Positions 35,448-47,893 of a stretch of DNA of 64,000 bases are shown here, one piece after another. The stretch comes from Clavulina sp. PMI_390. Taxonomy: Eukaryota; Basidiomycota; Agaricomycetes; Cantharellales; Hydnaceae. A program made the translations under genes and the position numbers. Positions within the stretch are counted from its first letter, which is position 1; every line of letters begins with the position of its first letter. The stretch is taken from NCBI GenBank assembly GCA_015039315.1, contig WIDE01000060.1, forward strand, positions 88,731 to 152,730, written 5' to 3'. A model generated the notes under the pieces. It had not been told where the DNA came from. It did not search any database and was given only the letters and a program-made list of their open reading frames with translations.

Positions 35448-36902
35448 TTAGAATAAGCCAAGTTCGTAATTGTGGAACATTGAGAGACACACATACTCAT
35501 CATTAGACTGCAGCGCTAGGCTTCGACGACTATCAGTCAGAGGCCGCCCATCTCGTGGGATGTGCTCGACCCGACCCTCGATCCCCCGTATACGTTCCGG
35601 TAACGTGATGAGGTCGCTCTCCATGAGCCTATCGCCTAGCGCAGAGTCGCTGAGCGAAGCACTCGGGCTCGGTGGCGGATGAGCCCAGGGATCAGATTGT
35701 ATGTATTCATACAGCTCCGCATTGTGAATGGTAAGGCTCGAACGATGCTGTAGAACCTGCGCCACCGCGGCGTACAGTTCATGTGTTCTGTTTCTCTTTT
35801 CGTTAGCACGAGCTCTGCTAAGAGGCTTTCTTAGAAGAAGAACTCGTAGATTGGGGAGAAATCGCAGCCCTGGGCCGCCGTCAACTTGATCACTCATTTG
35901 TGATAGGAGGCGAAGGAATTGGATAAGGTAAAAATAGCGATCGCTTGTAAGCTCCAGAACCCGAACGTTCAAAAAGTTGGGCATGTTTACCTCCAGCGCC
36001 CAGCCATATAGTGGAGGCACTCGGAGGTAATGGACAGAGGGAAACGGTCCGTGCCATTCTGCGTCGATTCCTTCATCCCCAGAGCGGCATAGGCATCGAA
36101 GGTTTGAACTTTGTATTTTGGTCAGTGCTCTGTCATCGTCACAGTCGAGGGCCTCCAGCCGGGGAAGGACCACGATCCTCGAGTTCTCCAACGCCAGCGG
36201 AAAACGGCGGTTCTCACCGGATATGAGGATCAACCGCAGCAGAGAAGTGCATGCAGAAAGCACGCGTGAAATCTCGGTCCACGTAGCTCTCGCGTTCCCA
36301 TCGTAAACCAGGTGTAGCGTCACGATGTGTGCAAGAGGAAGCTGCATGGAGGGAGCGATGGCAATGTGATAGAGTGTTAAATCATGAAGCAGCGGCATCT
36401 TGACATCATCAAAAGTTACGATGCTGCTAACAACAGTTTGGTTGCCTAGAAAACGGTCACGAACATAGAGCCGACGCAGAAGTGGCATGGAAGGGAGAGG
36501 TGGAATAATCCATTTGAGGAGGTACGGCTCGAGATGCAGTTCGAGGACCGATACGCGATGAAAAGCAGGATAAATAATTTCCCAGGCCACCCTGAGCATT
36601 TCGTCAAGTGGACTTCGTATACAAATCTCAAGGGGTGCATTCCCAGAACGCTTTACTATAAGGCGCCACAGAGTTTTGGCACGATTCATCCGGAAGGAGG
36701 AGGTCGTGGATACCAATAGAAATCCCCACAAACGAGAAGTCAATAAGGATGCTTGGCGCCATGAAGAACAAACAGCGCCAATGGAATGACGATGAACCAT
36801 AAGTGCAAAATAGTCTTGGGTGTCATTTGACCGAAATAGATCACAACTGTAAAGGAATATGTCCGAAAGTAGCTCCAAGGGGAGAGTTGAAATGGTGGAC
36901 AT
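35448..36902 (-). CDS. F-box/LRR-like protein
   Basis: The frame ends at 35448 and holds the F-box core 'MSTISTLPLELLSDIFLYSC', then 'HRHSIGAVCSSWRQASLLT' and 'SRLWGFLLVS', followed by leucine-rich segments such as 'LPSMPLLRRLYVRD' and 'FLPNLRVLLLRKP'. I set the start at the ATG at 36902, directly before the F-box. The same frame is open to another ATG at 37085, but the extra 61 residues look unlike the helical first exons of the relatives, so an upstream exon joined by an intron is likely and not resolved. The C-terminus (about 70 residues after 'SDPWAHPPPSPSAS') is more polar and disordered than in the other family members here. It is the most divergent full F-box gene of the window. Confidence 0.7.
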   Translation of the reverse strand: MSTISTLPLELLSDIFLYSCDLFRSNDTQDYFALMVHRHSIGAVCSSWRQASLLTSRLWGFLLVSTTSSFRMNRAKTLWRLIVKRSGNAPLEICIRSPLDEMLRVAWEIIYPAFHRVSVLELHLEPYLLKWIIPPLPSMPLLRRLYVRDRFLGNQTVVSSIVTFDDVKMPLLHDLTLYHIAIAPSMQLPLAHIVTLHLVYDGNARATWTEISRVLSACTSLLRLILISGENRRFPLALENSRIVVLPRLEALDCDDDRALTKIQSSNLRCLCRSGDEGIDAEWHGPFPSVHYLRVPPLYGWALEVNMPNFLNVRVLELTSDRYFYLIQFLRLLSQMSDQVDGGPGLRFLPNLRVLLLRKPLSRARANEKRNRTHELYAAVAQVLQHRSSLTIHNAELYEYIQSDPWAHPPPSPSASLSDSALGDRLMESDLITLPERIRGIEGRVEHIPRDGRPLTDSRRSLALQSNDEYVCLSMFHNYELGLF

Positions 36903-37864
36903 GGCGACGTCGGACCCTTTAGATACGCTAGCAGGTGGTGAGGATTTGTTTTGTTCGGATGGTCCCGACACATAGCCAAACAAACACCAAGTTTGGCAGT
37001 TGTTCTCAACCTGGCACGGCAGCGCTGCTGCACCAACCAAGGAGTGTAACCATAGAGCCATCGAACCCCTTTGCTGCATTCCCATGCAGCGGCGTCTTCA
37101 AATCGATAGGAACTGTGCCTGCTTAGTTCTGAATAGCTTGCTCTGAACATGCAAATATTCGTTCACTTCCTCAGAAGTTATCCCCTGCATCATTGAGGTA
37201 TCGTTGACAGGAAAATGCCGGGCCACATGCTACTTTAATGGCTATGTTATCTGCACTCGTGATACTCGAAATCCATGGCCCGCTACTCCTCTACGAATCG
37301 ACCATTGGCGCCAGCTACACTGTTCTGCCTTTTGCTCGTCTCGTCACTAGCAAGGTAAGCACATGGATCACATGGATACTTTTATTCACTCACAATTTTG
37401 AGACTAGGCGATATTGCAGCGTTCTCTCAGATCCTAACAACACCACATGAATGAAGTTGTTCTGGGCCTATTTCATCCTCACTTGTGTCAGCATTTTAAG
37501 TCCGGTAAAGCACCGATACGTGTGTCCTCCTGCCCCTAGCCATCATGGGATGCGATGGCCAGGCAAGCACGTCTCCATGAATAAACGTGAAAGCCTCGAA
37601 ACCTGCGCTGCTGACGCCATCCCGGCCCACCTGCTGCTTCGCCTGTTGTACACCATCCTCACCCCACCGCCCGGACCGCCTTGTAGCAATCCTCACATGA
37701 TCCCAACATTGCGAGTCCGGATTGCCCGCGAATCAGTCTTCTTGGCGGTCCGGATCGTTATGTGGCATTTCCCCGATGTTGCTATTTTTATACACCATCC
37801 TCAGCATAAAGCTCCAGCTCGATCTTGGCCCTCTCCATCTCCAAATTCTACTACTTTTTCAACT
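36903..37864. other. Divergent spacer between F-box gene and pectin methylesterase
   Basis: Nearly 1 kb holds the presumed promoters of the two divergent genes and possibly an unrecognised first exon of the F-box gene (36903-37150). The frame 37451-37864 is in phase with the pectin methylesterase but precedes its signal peptide and is taken as 5' UTR. Confidence 0.45.
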
Positions 37865-39687
37865 ATGTGGGGCTTTATTGGTGTTATCTCTGCGTTGGCT
37901 GGTGCGACCTACGTCTTGGCTGCCTCATCGCCCCCCTCAGGCGCTATCACCATTGGGAGCGGAGGGAAGTATAGTACGATTTCAGCAGGGCTTGCCGACA
38001 CATCTTCAAATGTGTACTTCATCTACGCGGTAGGAACACATACATTTACGCACTATTCCAACAGTTGGCATGACTCCCTTCGCCAGGGCACGTACCACGA
38101 GCAAGTCTACATCAATCGCGCAAACGTCAAAATTTACGGTCAAACGTCAAACGCATTGACCTATACCTCAAATAGTCCGTATACTTTCCTTATGCTGCGG
38201 CAGGGAATGAGGATTGCGGATTAACGCCCTTCAATCTAGCCGTTAATATTTGGAACAGTCTAGTGGCCTCTGCGGCGGGTTCCGATGACGCGTCCGGAAC
38301 TGTTCGCATTGGGACCAGTGGAACCGGTGTCTCCCTCTACAACCTAAATATTGCAAACACGTACGGACATGTGAGTTCACCAGCCTTTGCTAAAGACCCG
38401 ATATATTGACACACTATGGATAGCCCGTTGAACAAGTGAGCTCGACCGAAGCGCTCGATAATCTATTATGGTTGTTGATGACAACAATCTGGTAGAGCCA
38501 AGCCATTGCTCTCAGCGTCTATGGTGCCAAGTATGTCGTCTTCCAATCCGTTATCGGGCCCGCTTTCGTTGACATTCTACATCTAGCTTTGGAGGCTACG
38601 GACTGAACCTGACAAGCTACCAGTAAGATTTTCATCATGTGTATCTAGCGCTCCCTTACGCTATCTCTATTCAAGGGACACCCTCCTCGCCGAGTATGGG
38701 CCGTAAGTCTATCCTCACTGACGAATTGGCCACCGCTTCAGCTACTGATTCGACCATTTAGTGAATTCATCAGCCAGTCTTTGATTGTGGGGGCTGTGGA
38801 CTACGTAAATCTGTTCCTCTTCAGCTTTCTTTGCACTTTATTGACGATCTCCTATAGATCTTTGGGCAGCACGCCTCGTACGTGAACTCTTCGCGGTATA
38901 GATACCAACGATTTAATACATTCCCTTTCTCCCTGTCGCAGTCTCTGGATCACGAAGTCGGTTCTCTATGTGAGTGGCAACATACAGCTGTGGCAATCAC
39001 AAAATTGACCGTGGCACGGTGTTGTATCCCAGTCCGTCGGCAGCGGCGACATCACTGCCTCAGGGTGAGCCATCATGTTGTACAAGCTTCAAAACGATCT
39101 TGGAGATCTAATTCTGCTGTCTGTACAGTCGCTCGTCCGATGATGCGTATTACTACGTGATCAACGATTCCACCATCGAGGGAGCCTCTGGCGTCACTTC
39201 ATACCTTGGACGGTACGCACTGAACTCGCTCAACACATGTATCATCTGAATGGTTTTCTGCTATAGCCCTTGGGCAGATTATGCTCGCGTGATCTTCCAG
39301 TCCTGCTCTCTTAGCTCTGTTGTGTGAGTCTCACGTGCGACTATTCTGGTGAATGTTCTCATTTGTTGTCCGATAGCCCTGCTGCTGGTTGGTCCGAGTG
39401 GAGTTCCACCACCCCCAAGTAGGTTTATTTTCGTTTCCATCACGAAGATTGCCTCCTGACATATCTATCACCTCCAATAGCACTGACCATGTTACTTTTG
39501 CTGAATACGGGTAAGATTGTCCCTAATGAGATGTTGATTCATGGCTAATATGGCTTGGTGGCCTATTAGCAACTCTGGTGCTGGAGCTACTGGCCCTCGC
39601 GCGAGTTTCGCCACGACCCTCTCGTCCCCACTCTCTATCACGACGGTGCTTGGATCGACCTCTTGGATCGATTCGTCTTACATGTGA
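37865..39687 (+). CDS. Pectin methylesterase (carbohydrate esterase family 8)
   Basis: Sixteen short exons join in frame from ATG 37865 to TGA 39685-39687. The signal peptide is 'MWGFIGVISALAGATYVLAA'. Family motifs in order: 'GTYHEQVYI', 'VKIYGQTS', 'VSLYNLNIANTYG', 'PVEQSQAIALSVYG', 'TSYQDTLL', 'GAVDYIFGQ' (catalytic Asp) and 'SYLGRPWADYARV' (Arg and Trp of the active site), ending 'TTVLGSTSWIDSSYM'. The enzyme de-esterifies methylated homogalacturonan outside the cell, releasing methanol and exposing pectate. One exon (38424-38435) is only 12 nt and encodes PVEQ. One intron uses the less common donor GTCCGT. All catalytic positions are kept and no frameshift is seen, so it looks functional. 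No other pectinase is in the window. Confidence 0.9.
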
Positions 39688-40259
39688 TTTGGTCATCTCG
39701 GCCCTACATAGGAAATGCTCCACCGCTAGCCTGGCGCAAATCTAGCGGAAGTTTAGCTATTACAAATGAAATGTATTCTTTGTTCCTCGACTACCGCTCA
39801 CCCAAGACGGGGAATGATAAGTTCCAGTATCAGCAGAGCCCCCGTAGACCATAAATCCCATCTAACGAGTTCTACCATAATATGATATCAAATGAGGTAC
39901 AGGATGTGTGGTGCTGTACCGCCTGGATGGTGCCCGAATATCATGGCATCACTTGTAAAGTACAGCATGTTGAGGACATCCAAGTCCTTCATTTTGGTCG
40001 GCATGTCAAGTTTTACCATCAAATTGGCAGTTTTGAACAACTACTACATCCCCTCATCTCCCGCTGGGAACTCTGGGCGTGATTGTCAGTGGCCAAAAAT
40101 GTGCTCAACTATTCAGACGATTGCGAAGAAGCATATAAAAAGAATTATACTAGGATAAGGTCCAAATCCTGGGCCGACGAAGGTTCCGAGTCTGACGGTC
40201 CAAACTCGACGAAGGAACAGGAATACACATTGTCTTCAACTCGCCATAAAAACAGCTTC
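39688..40259. other. Convergent spacer
   Basis: About 570 bases lie between the stops of the pectin methylesterase and the receptor gene. The small open frames (39882-40158) show no domain. It is probably two 3' UTRs. Confidence 0.5.
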
Positions 40260-41916
40260 TCACCACCCATCATTGCGGTTTACATAGGCCCCAGGCTGAT
40301 AAGCACCTGCGTCATACGGGTGACCGCCCCCATAAAAGGCGGTGTGCCCCCTCGAATCGGTCGGAGAGGTCGCTGCACTGGTCGCAGGGGATAACAATGG
40401 CGCGCGATACGCATTGTCCGCATCAGGTGGCGGTGCTCGCCCAACCCTGCTACCATCCCGCGAGCCCGAAGATAATGACGGTGGCGGAATGTAGGCGGGA
40501 AAGGCGTCATTCTCGCCGAAGCTGTGAGCGTCGGATGCAACACGGATTACTGGCGGTTGGTGCCCATGAGCATGATCAACTTCCTCCATGGCTGCTCCAC
40601 CACTGAATTCTGCCCCGGGATGTAAAGCATACTGCCCTCTAGCTCCGTCTTCGTCCTCGCTGGAAGGATCGGGTGCCGCACTGAAGCCGTATTGACGGCC
40701 TGTCACAACCCAAAGGAGAACGTTTACCCAGCCCGAAGATGCAAAAAGCACCGAAGTGAAAATGGTCCATCCGGGAGGAGGGGCAGGTTCTCGTACCATG
40801 GCAGCGTGCATGTTGAGGACACGTACCATAGATTGAGGGAATATCTCCACAAAGTAAGCTGCAAAGCGAAATAGTTCGCAGGACGGAAGAAAAGCAGGAA
40901 TAATCCGCAAACCGGTTATCAGCATAAAATGAAAAATGCACGAATAGGAAGAAGTTCTAGGCATACCGATAGGATACCAGATCATCACAAGAGCCTGGTG
41001 AATTAGCTCAGGGTCACGGTCTGCCTCTATCCACCAACGGATGACAATGTAGCCGTAGCAGATGAAGCAAGTAAAGCTTGCAAGCCAGAACCAGCCATAC
41101 TCCGTGGCGATCCCAAGATATTCATTGCGTGGGATGACTTCCCCATCTGCTAACTTGGTAGGGATCCAGCACCAAGGCCTTAATAGGGTCGATTCAGCAA
41201 ACAAAGATACTACTCATTGATTTTGTAACAACTGAGAACTAGACTTACCCAGTTGACCCATAATAATGACTGATTGTCGTGGCTGGCACCGTGATAACCA
41301 GCAGCCAGAATAAAACAACAAAGCATACCATACCCCATACGAGCCTCCTGGCCTTGCGCCCTCCATTCCCTAGCATTGCCGCTGGCCAAAGAGCTTGTAC
41401 AGCCACCATAATACCCAAGAACATGGTGAACAGGGCAGCTCCATCGTTTCCAAGCTGCTTCAGCACCGCCTGTGCGGTACAGTAGCGGCCTTCGGTCGTA
41501 GCACCCTGAAATGCCCAACGCGCCGATAAGATGTTGGCGAATGATTGGATGAGCTCCATGCACATCGCCAGGATGAACAGGAGGGCAACAGGTTGAAGAG
41601 GTTCATCGGTGCGTAGTGGGGTCCCTGCACGTCTACGCTTCCAGCGCTTTATGGTACGGATCTATTCGGGTAAGCGTTAACTCGTGTTGTTGAATGGCAA
41701 CCTCAAGCAACCTTCAACTTACAACCACGACGGTAAGGAGTCCGATAACCGAGAAGAACGAGAGCAGCGCGGTTTCGGCGATCAACTACGTCAGGAAAAT
41801 CCAACATCACACATCAGGTTTTGAGGACAAAAACGAAGTTTGTGATCTCTACCCACCAAGACTCCCGCACGCAGAGCAAAACTTCCTTTGAACCACGGAT
41901 AGGGTTCGTAAGCCAT
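40260..41916 (-). CDS. Seven-transmembrane receptor, Git3/cAMP-receptor-like GPCR
   Basis: Five exons, 41857-41916, 41723-41785, 41249-41661, 40967-41178 and 40260-40858, give 448 residues. The N-terminal tail is short (MAYEPYPWFKGSF). Seven hydrophobic segments follow: TM1 across exons 1-2 (AETALLSFFSVIGLLTVVVV), TM2 'LLFILAMCMELIQSF', TM3 'ALFTMFLGIMVAVQAL', TM4 'GMVCFVVLFWLLVITV', TM5 'WFWLASFTCFICYGYIVI', TM6 'MIWYPIAYFVEIFP' and TM7 'IFTSVLFASSGWVNVLLWVV'. A 'CTAQA' before TM3 and the Arg-rich loop after TM1 (RTIKRWKRRR) fit fungal glucose/cAMP-type receptors. The C-terminal tail of about 170 residues is disordered and rich in Pro, Ser and Gly. It probably signals through a G-alpha protein at the plasma membrane; the ligand is unknown. 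Assignment to Git3 rather than Dicty_CAR type is tentative. Confidence 0.8.
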
Positions 41917-42404
41917 TAAGACAACGAGGGAGGCCCAGCGAGGGGAGTAACTTTTGACTGGGGGGCGTCGAAGTAGATTAGTGTATGATGGCGGACTGAA
42001 ATAGCTAGGAAAGTCGAGGCAGTACTCACGGAACCAAGGCACCCGCTTTATAACAAATCGAGGTCGAAGAACTCGAGGATCTGCACCTATTGAGATCTCG
42101 TTCTATTTGGGCTTGATAGATAACAGATCAATGCGCAGAGCAGCCGATTTTCTGGAGGCAATGGAAACATTGTTGTACGTCATTGGAAGGGGAAACCGAA
42201 GGAAATACCAGTGAATGTATGCTGTGATGCGACGGCGGCGGAGTCAATGGGGTGTGTGGGGCCGCGAGCCAATCACCTACCCAAACGGAGGGTTGGAATT
42301 GCATAACCTCAGCGTCTCTTTTCTGAGTTGCCAAACTCTGCAAAAGACGCTGCCTGCGTGCCTGGACCTGTGCACGAGACCATAAGGAGACATAGCCAAA
42401 ACCG

Positions 42405-42677
42405 TTATAAATCCAATCTGTGAAGGGATGAGCGAGTTTTGCTTCTCCTGCACAAAGCTGTCTGCTCCAACCCTGAGATGATGATCTTCCGCCGAGACAC
42501 GTCTATGAAACTCTGCATCGTTGTGTACAGTAGATGAATGAATCTTGGCCAATAGAAATGATTTGAGGCTCCATAGACCAGTGCTGCGACGCCGGCAGCG
42601 CCGAATAACATCAAGGCTAGGAGACCCTGAGTTCTTGTGGAGCAAAGGCGTTCGCGAACGCTCTGATATCTTCTCAT
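42405..42677 (-). CDS. Possible small membrane protein (unrecognised)
   Basis: From the ATG at 42677 a 90-residue frame runs to 42405. It has a basic start (MRRYQSVRERLCSTRTQG), one hydrophobic helix (LLALMLFGAAGVAALVYGAS) and a second amphipathic stretch (FYWPRFIHLLYTTMQSF). I recognise no family, and there is no clear intron. It lies alone in a 1-kb interval upstream of the receptor gene. It could equally be chance coding potential. Confidence 0.25.
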   Translation of the reverse strand: MRRYQSVRERLCSTRTQGLLALMLFGAAGVAALVYGASNHFYWPRFIHLLYTTMQSFIDVSRRKIIISGLEQTALCRRSKTRSSLHRLDL

Positions 42678-42977
42678 AGTATTAATGTTACTAAACACAT
42701 AATAGGTGTGAGAAATGGCTGCGTTATTTGAGCGCAGGTGGGCTGATATAGTAGCTGATACACACCCAGGTAGAGGTTGGAACGAACAAAAGCTGTGTAG
42801 CTGTATGACGATCGAGAAATTATTAACGGAGGACTGCGGGAGAAACTGAGTGCCTCAAACAACTGTGCGACGACAAAAAAGCCAGCTGTATCGCTTTCCT
42901 GTGGCAGGAAAAGTAAGCAAGTAGTTGGTAGCACGAGGCTATGGAAGCCAGGACATCAGCTCCATGACAGCTCTTAC

Positions 42978-44348
42978 CTAGTACGCCACATGGGAGAGTT
43001 CAGGGAATGGGGACTCCTCAATTAGGTCGCCGTGCTGCGCCAAAAGGGCAGCGTCAAGATTTGCGACACTTGTACGATCCTCTACCGACAAAAGAAACTG
43101 CTGTTTTCGAGGACGGGAGACAGCCAACAAGCTAGAAAGAACGGAAGAATCGTTTCGGCGGCGATTGGGGCGCAAACGCAGTCGCTTTAGGTTGGGAAGC
43201 ATTATCATCTCATCAGGTGTCTCCAGATCCCAGTTGCAGAGTGTGTTGGCTACGGTTCGGGCCGAGCCGATGATGCACAGCTCCTCAAGGGTCGAAAGAT
43301 CATAGAGGAGCGATACTAGCCGGGGAGGGAGCGAGGTAGTAATGAATCGACGGACGCGAGGGAGAGGGTCTGGATTGAAATAAGAAGCGCCAAAGAGGTC
43401 TGGACCAGTGCGTGATTCGATCCTTAGATCGATGACATTAGGTGTCAAGATAGAGCGCATGAATATCAGTGGACAATGACCTGTCACAAAAAGTGTGTGA
43501 AGAGAGGGGAGAGTAAGGAGTTTGATGCGACTAGGGGCAAGTGGGGTGCCCCAATAAGCGAATGTCCAACTAGCGTCGCGAGTGGTCCAGTGAAGGACCT
43601 TGAGCGAGCTTTGGCATGATGAGATAGCCGTATAACCATTTGAAATAGAGACGTCACCATACAGGCGAAGTTCTCGAAGTTCCGTGGTAGCAGCCAGCCC
43701 AAACGTAGCCTGACCAGAGTTTTCTGTGACTCCCACGAACCTCAACGACAAGTAATTGAGGGCGGGCATGGAACGAAGGTCAAGGTAGTCAGGGTTAGCG
43801 CCACGCCAGCTCAAATCCAACGTGTGCAAAAGAGGGAAAGCTGGACCGGGCCGCAGGGGACCAGGGCGAAGGAGTACAAAAGGCGCGAGATTGTCTCCGG
43901 TGAGTCTGGTGAGACGTTTTGAGTGGCCGTTATTACGTAGGAAACGGTGGAGTTGCGCGGTCCCAATGGCGGTGAGGTCAGGATCAGGGTTGCAGCCAAC
44001 AACGTGGAGTGTGAATGGATGTGGATAACTTCTCTGTATATGTAGGACAGGGTCTGTAGGAGAAGGTAAAGCGACCCTCATATTATCATAGTAGGCGGAT
44101 GTCCAAGCCAAAGGACTAGCGAGAAGCACCTGTCTCCAATACGAGCAAGTGCAAAGGATGGCGAGGCGGGCCGTCCTTGCATTCTGGAACGCAACTTGGG
44201 TATATCTCCTGCCATTATAGGGAACAAATTCTACTGAGCAGGCAATCTCGAAAATAAGAGCAAGAATCTCAAACGGCAGTTGACCCGCCAATGCAGGGGC
44301 AGGGTGAACAGCGTCGACGTCACTATTGACTGATAATTCCAGGCTCAT
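42978..44348 (-). CDS. F-box/LRR-like protein
   Basis: The main exon carries the F-box 'GQLPFEILALIFEIAC', 'ARLAILCTCSYWRQVLLAS' and 'PLAWTSAYY', then leucine-rich segments such as 'FPLLHTLDLSW' and 'MLPNLKRLRLRPNRR', ending 'EESPFPELSHVAY'. The first ATG in frame is 44348 (MSLELSVNSD). The frame is open further up but from a TTG. A donor GTATGT near 44438 and an acceptor CAG near 44365 suggest a short upstream exon, as in the relatives; I could not find a clear ATG for it, so the start is conservative. The gene is divergent from the histone H3 gene at 44929 with about 580 bases between. Confidence 0.72.
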   Translation of the reverse strand: MSLELSVNSDVDAVHPAPALAGQLPFEILALIFEIACSVEFVPYNGRRYTQVAFQNARTARLAILCTCSYWRQVLLASPLAWTSAYYDNMRVALPSPTDPVLHIQRSYPHPFTLHVVGCNPDPDLTAIGTAQLHRFLRNNGHSKRLTRLTGDNLAPFVLLRPGPLRPGPAFPLLHTLDLSWRGANPDYLDLRSMPALNYLSLRFVGVTENSGQATFGLAATTELRELRLYGDVSISNGYTAISSCQSSLKVLHWTTRDASWTFAYWGTPLAPSRIKLLTLPSLHTLFVTGHCPLIFMRSILTPNVIDLRIESRTGPDLFGASYFNPDPLPRVRRFITTSLPPRLVSLLYDLSTLEELCIIGSARTVANTLCNWDLETPDEMIMLPNLKRLRLRPNRRRNDSSVLSSLLAVSRPRKQQFLLSVEDRTSVANLDAALLAQHGDLIEESPFPELSHVAY

Positions 44349-44928
44349 TCTTATCGCTCCACCTGCTGTTAATGAGTTCAGTGGACATGAATCGCTCAAA
44401 AATCACATATTAAGATGAAAAAAGCGAAGGACATACCTTCAGAGTGCTGTCAGCTGATTATGGGAGGAGGATGTTACCGTGCGGGTGACGTAGTTGAATA
44501 GGGGCCTGACAACAGGCGACGGTTCGAAAATCCGAGGGGTCCACCTTCAACTGGATAATCTTTGATCACTGAGAGAACACTAGGCAAATGACCAGCTTCG
44601 CGCCGTCTACTCAAGAGGGGCGATCGCGTATCCGAAACCCTCAAGCGCTGACGTAAAAAGCCACTAGAAGGTATATAAGACGATTTTATTTGGACCCTCA
44701 ATTGTTATTGCCAGAGCTATATTAGAAATTGGAGCCTGGATCGTTGTTGTTTTGAGGGATTGTTTTTGTTTTGCTGTTTGGCGCCACCAAACACAACAGA
44801 CGGAGTGTGCCGGAATCGGTTCCGGAGGATGTTAAATAGAGGCTTGGGTGCATCGTCCACAACATCCCTCATCTCCTACCACAAATCCCTCTTCCTCACT
44901 CTTACCACTACTTCTCTCCTCTCTAGCA
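44349..44928. promoter_or_regulatory. Divergent promoter region of F-box gene and histone H3
   Basis: The last 70 bases before the H3 ATG are a strongly pyrimidine-rich tract (CT runs with few purines), which is common before highly expressed fungal genes. A TTAAATAG at about 44832 could be the TATA element of H3. Nothing else is recognised. Confidence 0.4.
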
Positions 44929-45610
<682 letters not shown>

Positions 45611-45887
45611 TCGGTTTAGGTTTTAGCCTGTCCATCTATTATATATCTTATCTATTCGCTGTCGCGTCCCCTTCTGTAGTCATGTCTAGCTATGTCCTCC
45701 ATATGCATTTTTTGTTTCATGCAATCTTTCGTGTGCCTTACCTGTCCGATTGACAGTCATGACAATTGGAATAATCTTGTGACACGATTCACACAAGGTC
45801 AGTGTAGCTCGGCTGACTCTGGACGCGGCGGCCTCGTAGCATTATCCAGCTCGGTTCACTGCGCAACCCCCTCTGAGTATTGGACAT

Positions 45888-47440
45888 ATGGCAGCTAAAA
45901 GTCGGTTACGCAATTTGATCGATCAGCTCGAAGAGCGATATCAACGAATGACAGAAGAGGACACGTTCAAGCTCGACGTCCCCCAACTACCCCAGTAAGG
46001 TCCTATTCTTGCCTCAATTGTTGGAGGTACTTACGCGTTCTTTCCTACTCCTTTTGCAGTGTTGACCTTTCACAAGTGGAATTACGTCTTCAGGAATCGC
46101 ATGCCTTATCTGAAACTGCCAAAGACACGTACGATGCCCTGAAGCGTGAAGAGAGTGAGATCTATTGCTACTATCACGGCCGTGTCAATCTCCAGCAACT
46201 AGTGTCAAGGCTCCCTCCAGAAATCCTTGGGATCATCTTTGATCTAGCATGCGCAACGAATCCATTTTGGGATGTAGACCCACACCGAAGCAGCATCAAT
46301 CCAGCATGGCGGCAGAACACATGGAAATCTCGCGAGTTGATATCCCTTACGTGCACTCGCTGGCGTCAAGTCGCACTCCAGACCCCATCGATGTGGAGCT
46401 ATATTCAGGTTTCGTCCAGCAAGCGGGGGAAACCCTTACCTCAAATCTCTCTCATCCGTTCCAGCATTAGCCGAGCTCGCTCTACTCCTCTCACAATCTC
46501 CATAGAACTCTCCAATCAATTCGATGGGTGGGCGGAGGTTTCTAATATCTTCAGAGCGGAAACGAAGCGGATTCGTAGCCTCCACCTCACTGAGCCGGGT
46601 TTCGGATCACCATTGCGTATGCGCTGGCTTGACAGCACCCCTAATGTTTGTCCCGTGCTACAGGTCCTGCGCCTCAAAATTGCATGTGCTACAGAAGCAG
46701 CTCCTCATCTTGATCTGTCCCAGGCCCTAAATCTCAGATTTCTTTCCATTGACTATAGCTTTGGAGACCCACATTCTGAACCTCGTCTCCTTACTTTTGA
46801 GCTACCCCCATCTACCCCAATCGAAGAGCTATATCTTCGTGGAGAGATTTCCCTCCTCAGCTCCATGCATGCTATTTCAGAGTGCAGCGAAACTCTTCAG
46901 ATCGCGGCTGTTGCTCTCAAGCCTTGGAATTGGTACGGGCGAACCAGTCCCTTAACTCCACCTGATTCGCTATCGCTGCCACATCTCCGCACCTTTGTAG
47001 CGTCAGTAAACTTATTGGCTGCTCTCCGTGAGACAGTGATCCATCTACCCGTGGCCACCACCATCCAAATTGAGATTGACAGAGGTCACCGATTGTCGTG
47101 TACTTTTGACTGCCCTCTTATTACTTGCTTCGCAAGTCGGGGCGTGCCAGACGAGATGGTACGTCAATTGCTTCGAATGATCCCGACAGTTCGAGAGGTG
47201 TTCTTCCGTTACGTGGGACTGGACAATTTGAAAGCGTTAGTGAATGCCAAGAAAACAACAGTCCCGGTGGCGCCACTGCTCGAGACTGTCTGGTTAGGCT
47301 CAGACTGTGTCGAGACCGGCTCTGCCCCAGACGCACAGGCCGCTCTGAAGCGACGCCGTCGTAATGGCGTAGAAATTCGTTGGCGGAATCACAACGAAGG
47401 TCCCCCTATTTACCCGCCATGGTTCGTGCGGTTCAATTAG
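45888..47440 (+). CDS. F-box/LRR-like protein, tandem copy 1
   Basis: Exons 45888-45994 (107 nt) and 46060-47440 give 495 residues. Exon 1 encodes 'MAAKSRLRNLIDQLEERYQR' and an acidic end around 'MTEEDTFKLDV'. Exon 2 continues with 'LRLQESHALSETAKDTYDAL', the F-box 'SRLPPEILGIIFDLAC', then 'SRELISLTCTRWRQVALQT' and 'PSMWSYIQVS', and leucine-rich segments ending 'PPIYPPWFVRFN'. The long open frame by itself would start at a GTG; the first exon supplies the true ATG. It lies 277 bases downstream of the H3 stop and heads a row of three paralogs with identical exon structure. Confidence 0.85.
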
Positions 47441-47893
47441 TTTCCATCCTTCACATGTACCCTACCATACGAGACAATTGGAGCATAACACTGAGCAGGA
47501 AACGAAGCATAAACGCGTGACGGCATGCAGTCACATTGTGGGTTCCTTTTGCTGACTCGGGACCGCTTGAGGTATCAACACTGAAAGCGCATAGCGTGAG
47601 ATAATCAGCCCGGTCTTGGGCCATGCTATGAATATAGGCTCTCCAAAAGGGTTCGTTTGTGCGGTTTTTTGGAGAGACTCTTGTATAAAACTGGAGGAGG
47701 CATGAGGAAACGAGATTTAAGCGCCGTGAGGGACCTGGTCGCAGATTGCGAAAAAGTTTACTGAATTATTAAGGGATTCACGATAAAACCCTCCAACTGC
47801 GTTTTGTCGGGGACGTAATTCAACTTGTCCGACACAACCATTACCCTCAACTTCGCGCCGATCAACTTTGTCTCTTCGAATGAGATTGAAGGC
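47441..47893. other. Spacer between tandem F-box copies 1 and 2
   Basis: About 450 bases contain the 3' flank of copy 1 and the promoter of copy 2. The 70 bases before the copy 2 ATG resemble those before copy 3 ('AACTTC..CG..GATC.ACTTTG.CTCTT'). No gene is supported. Confidence 0.45.
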
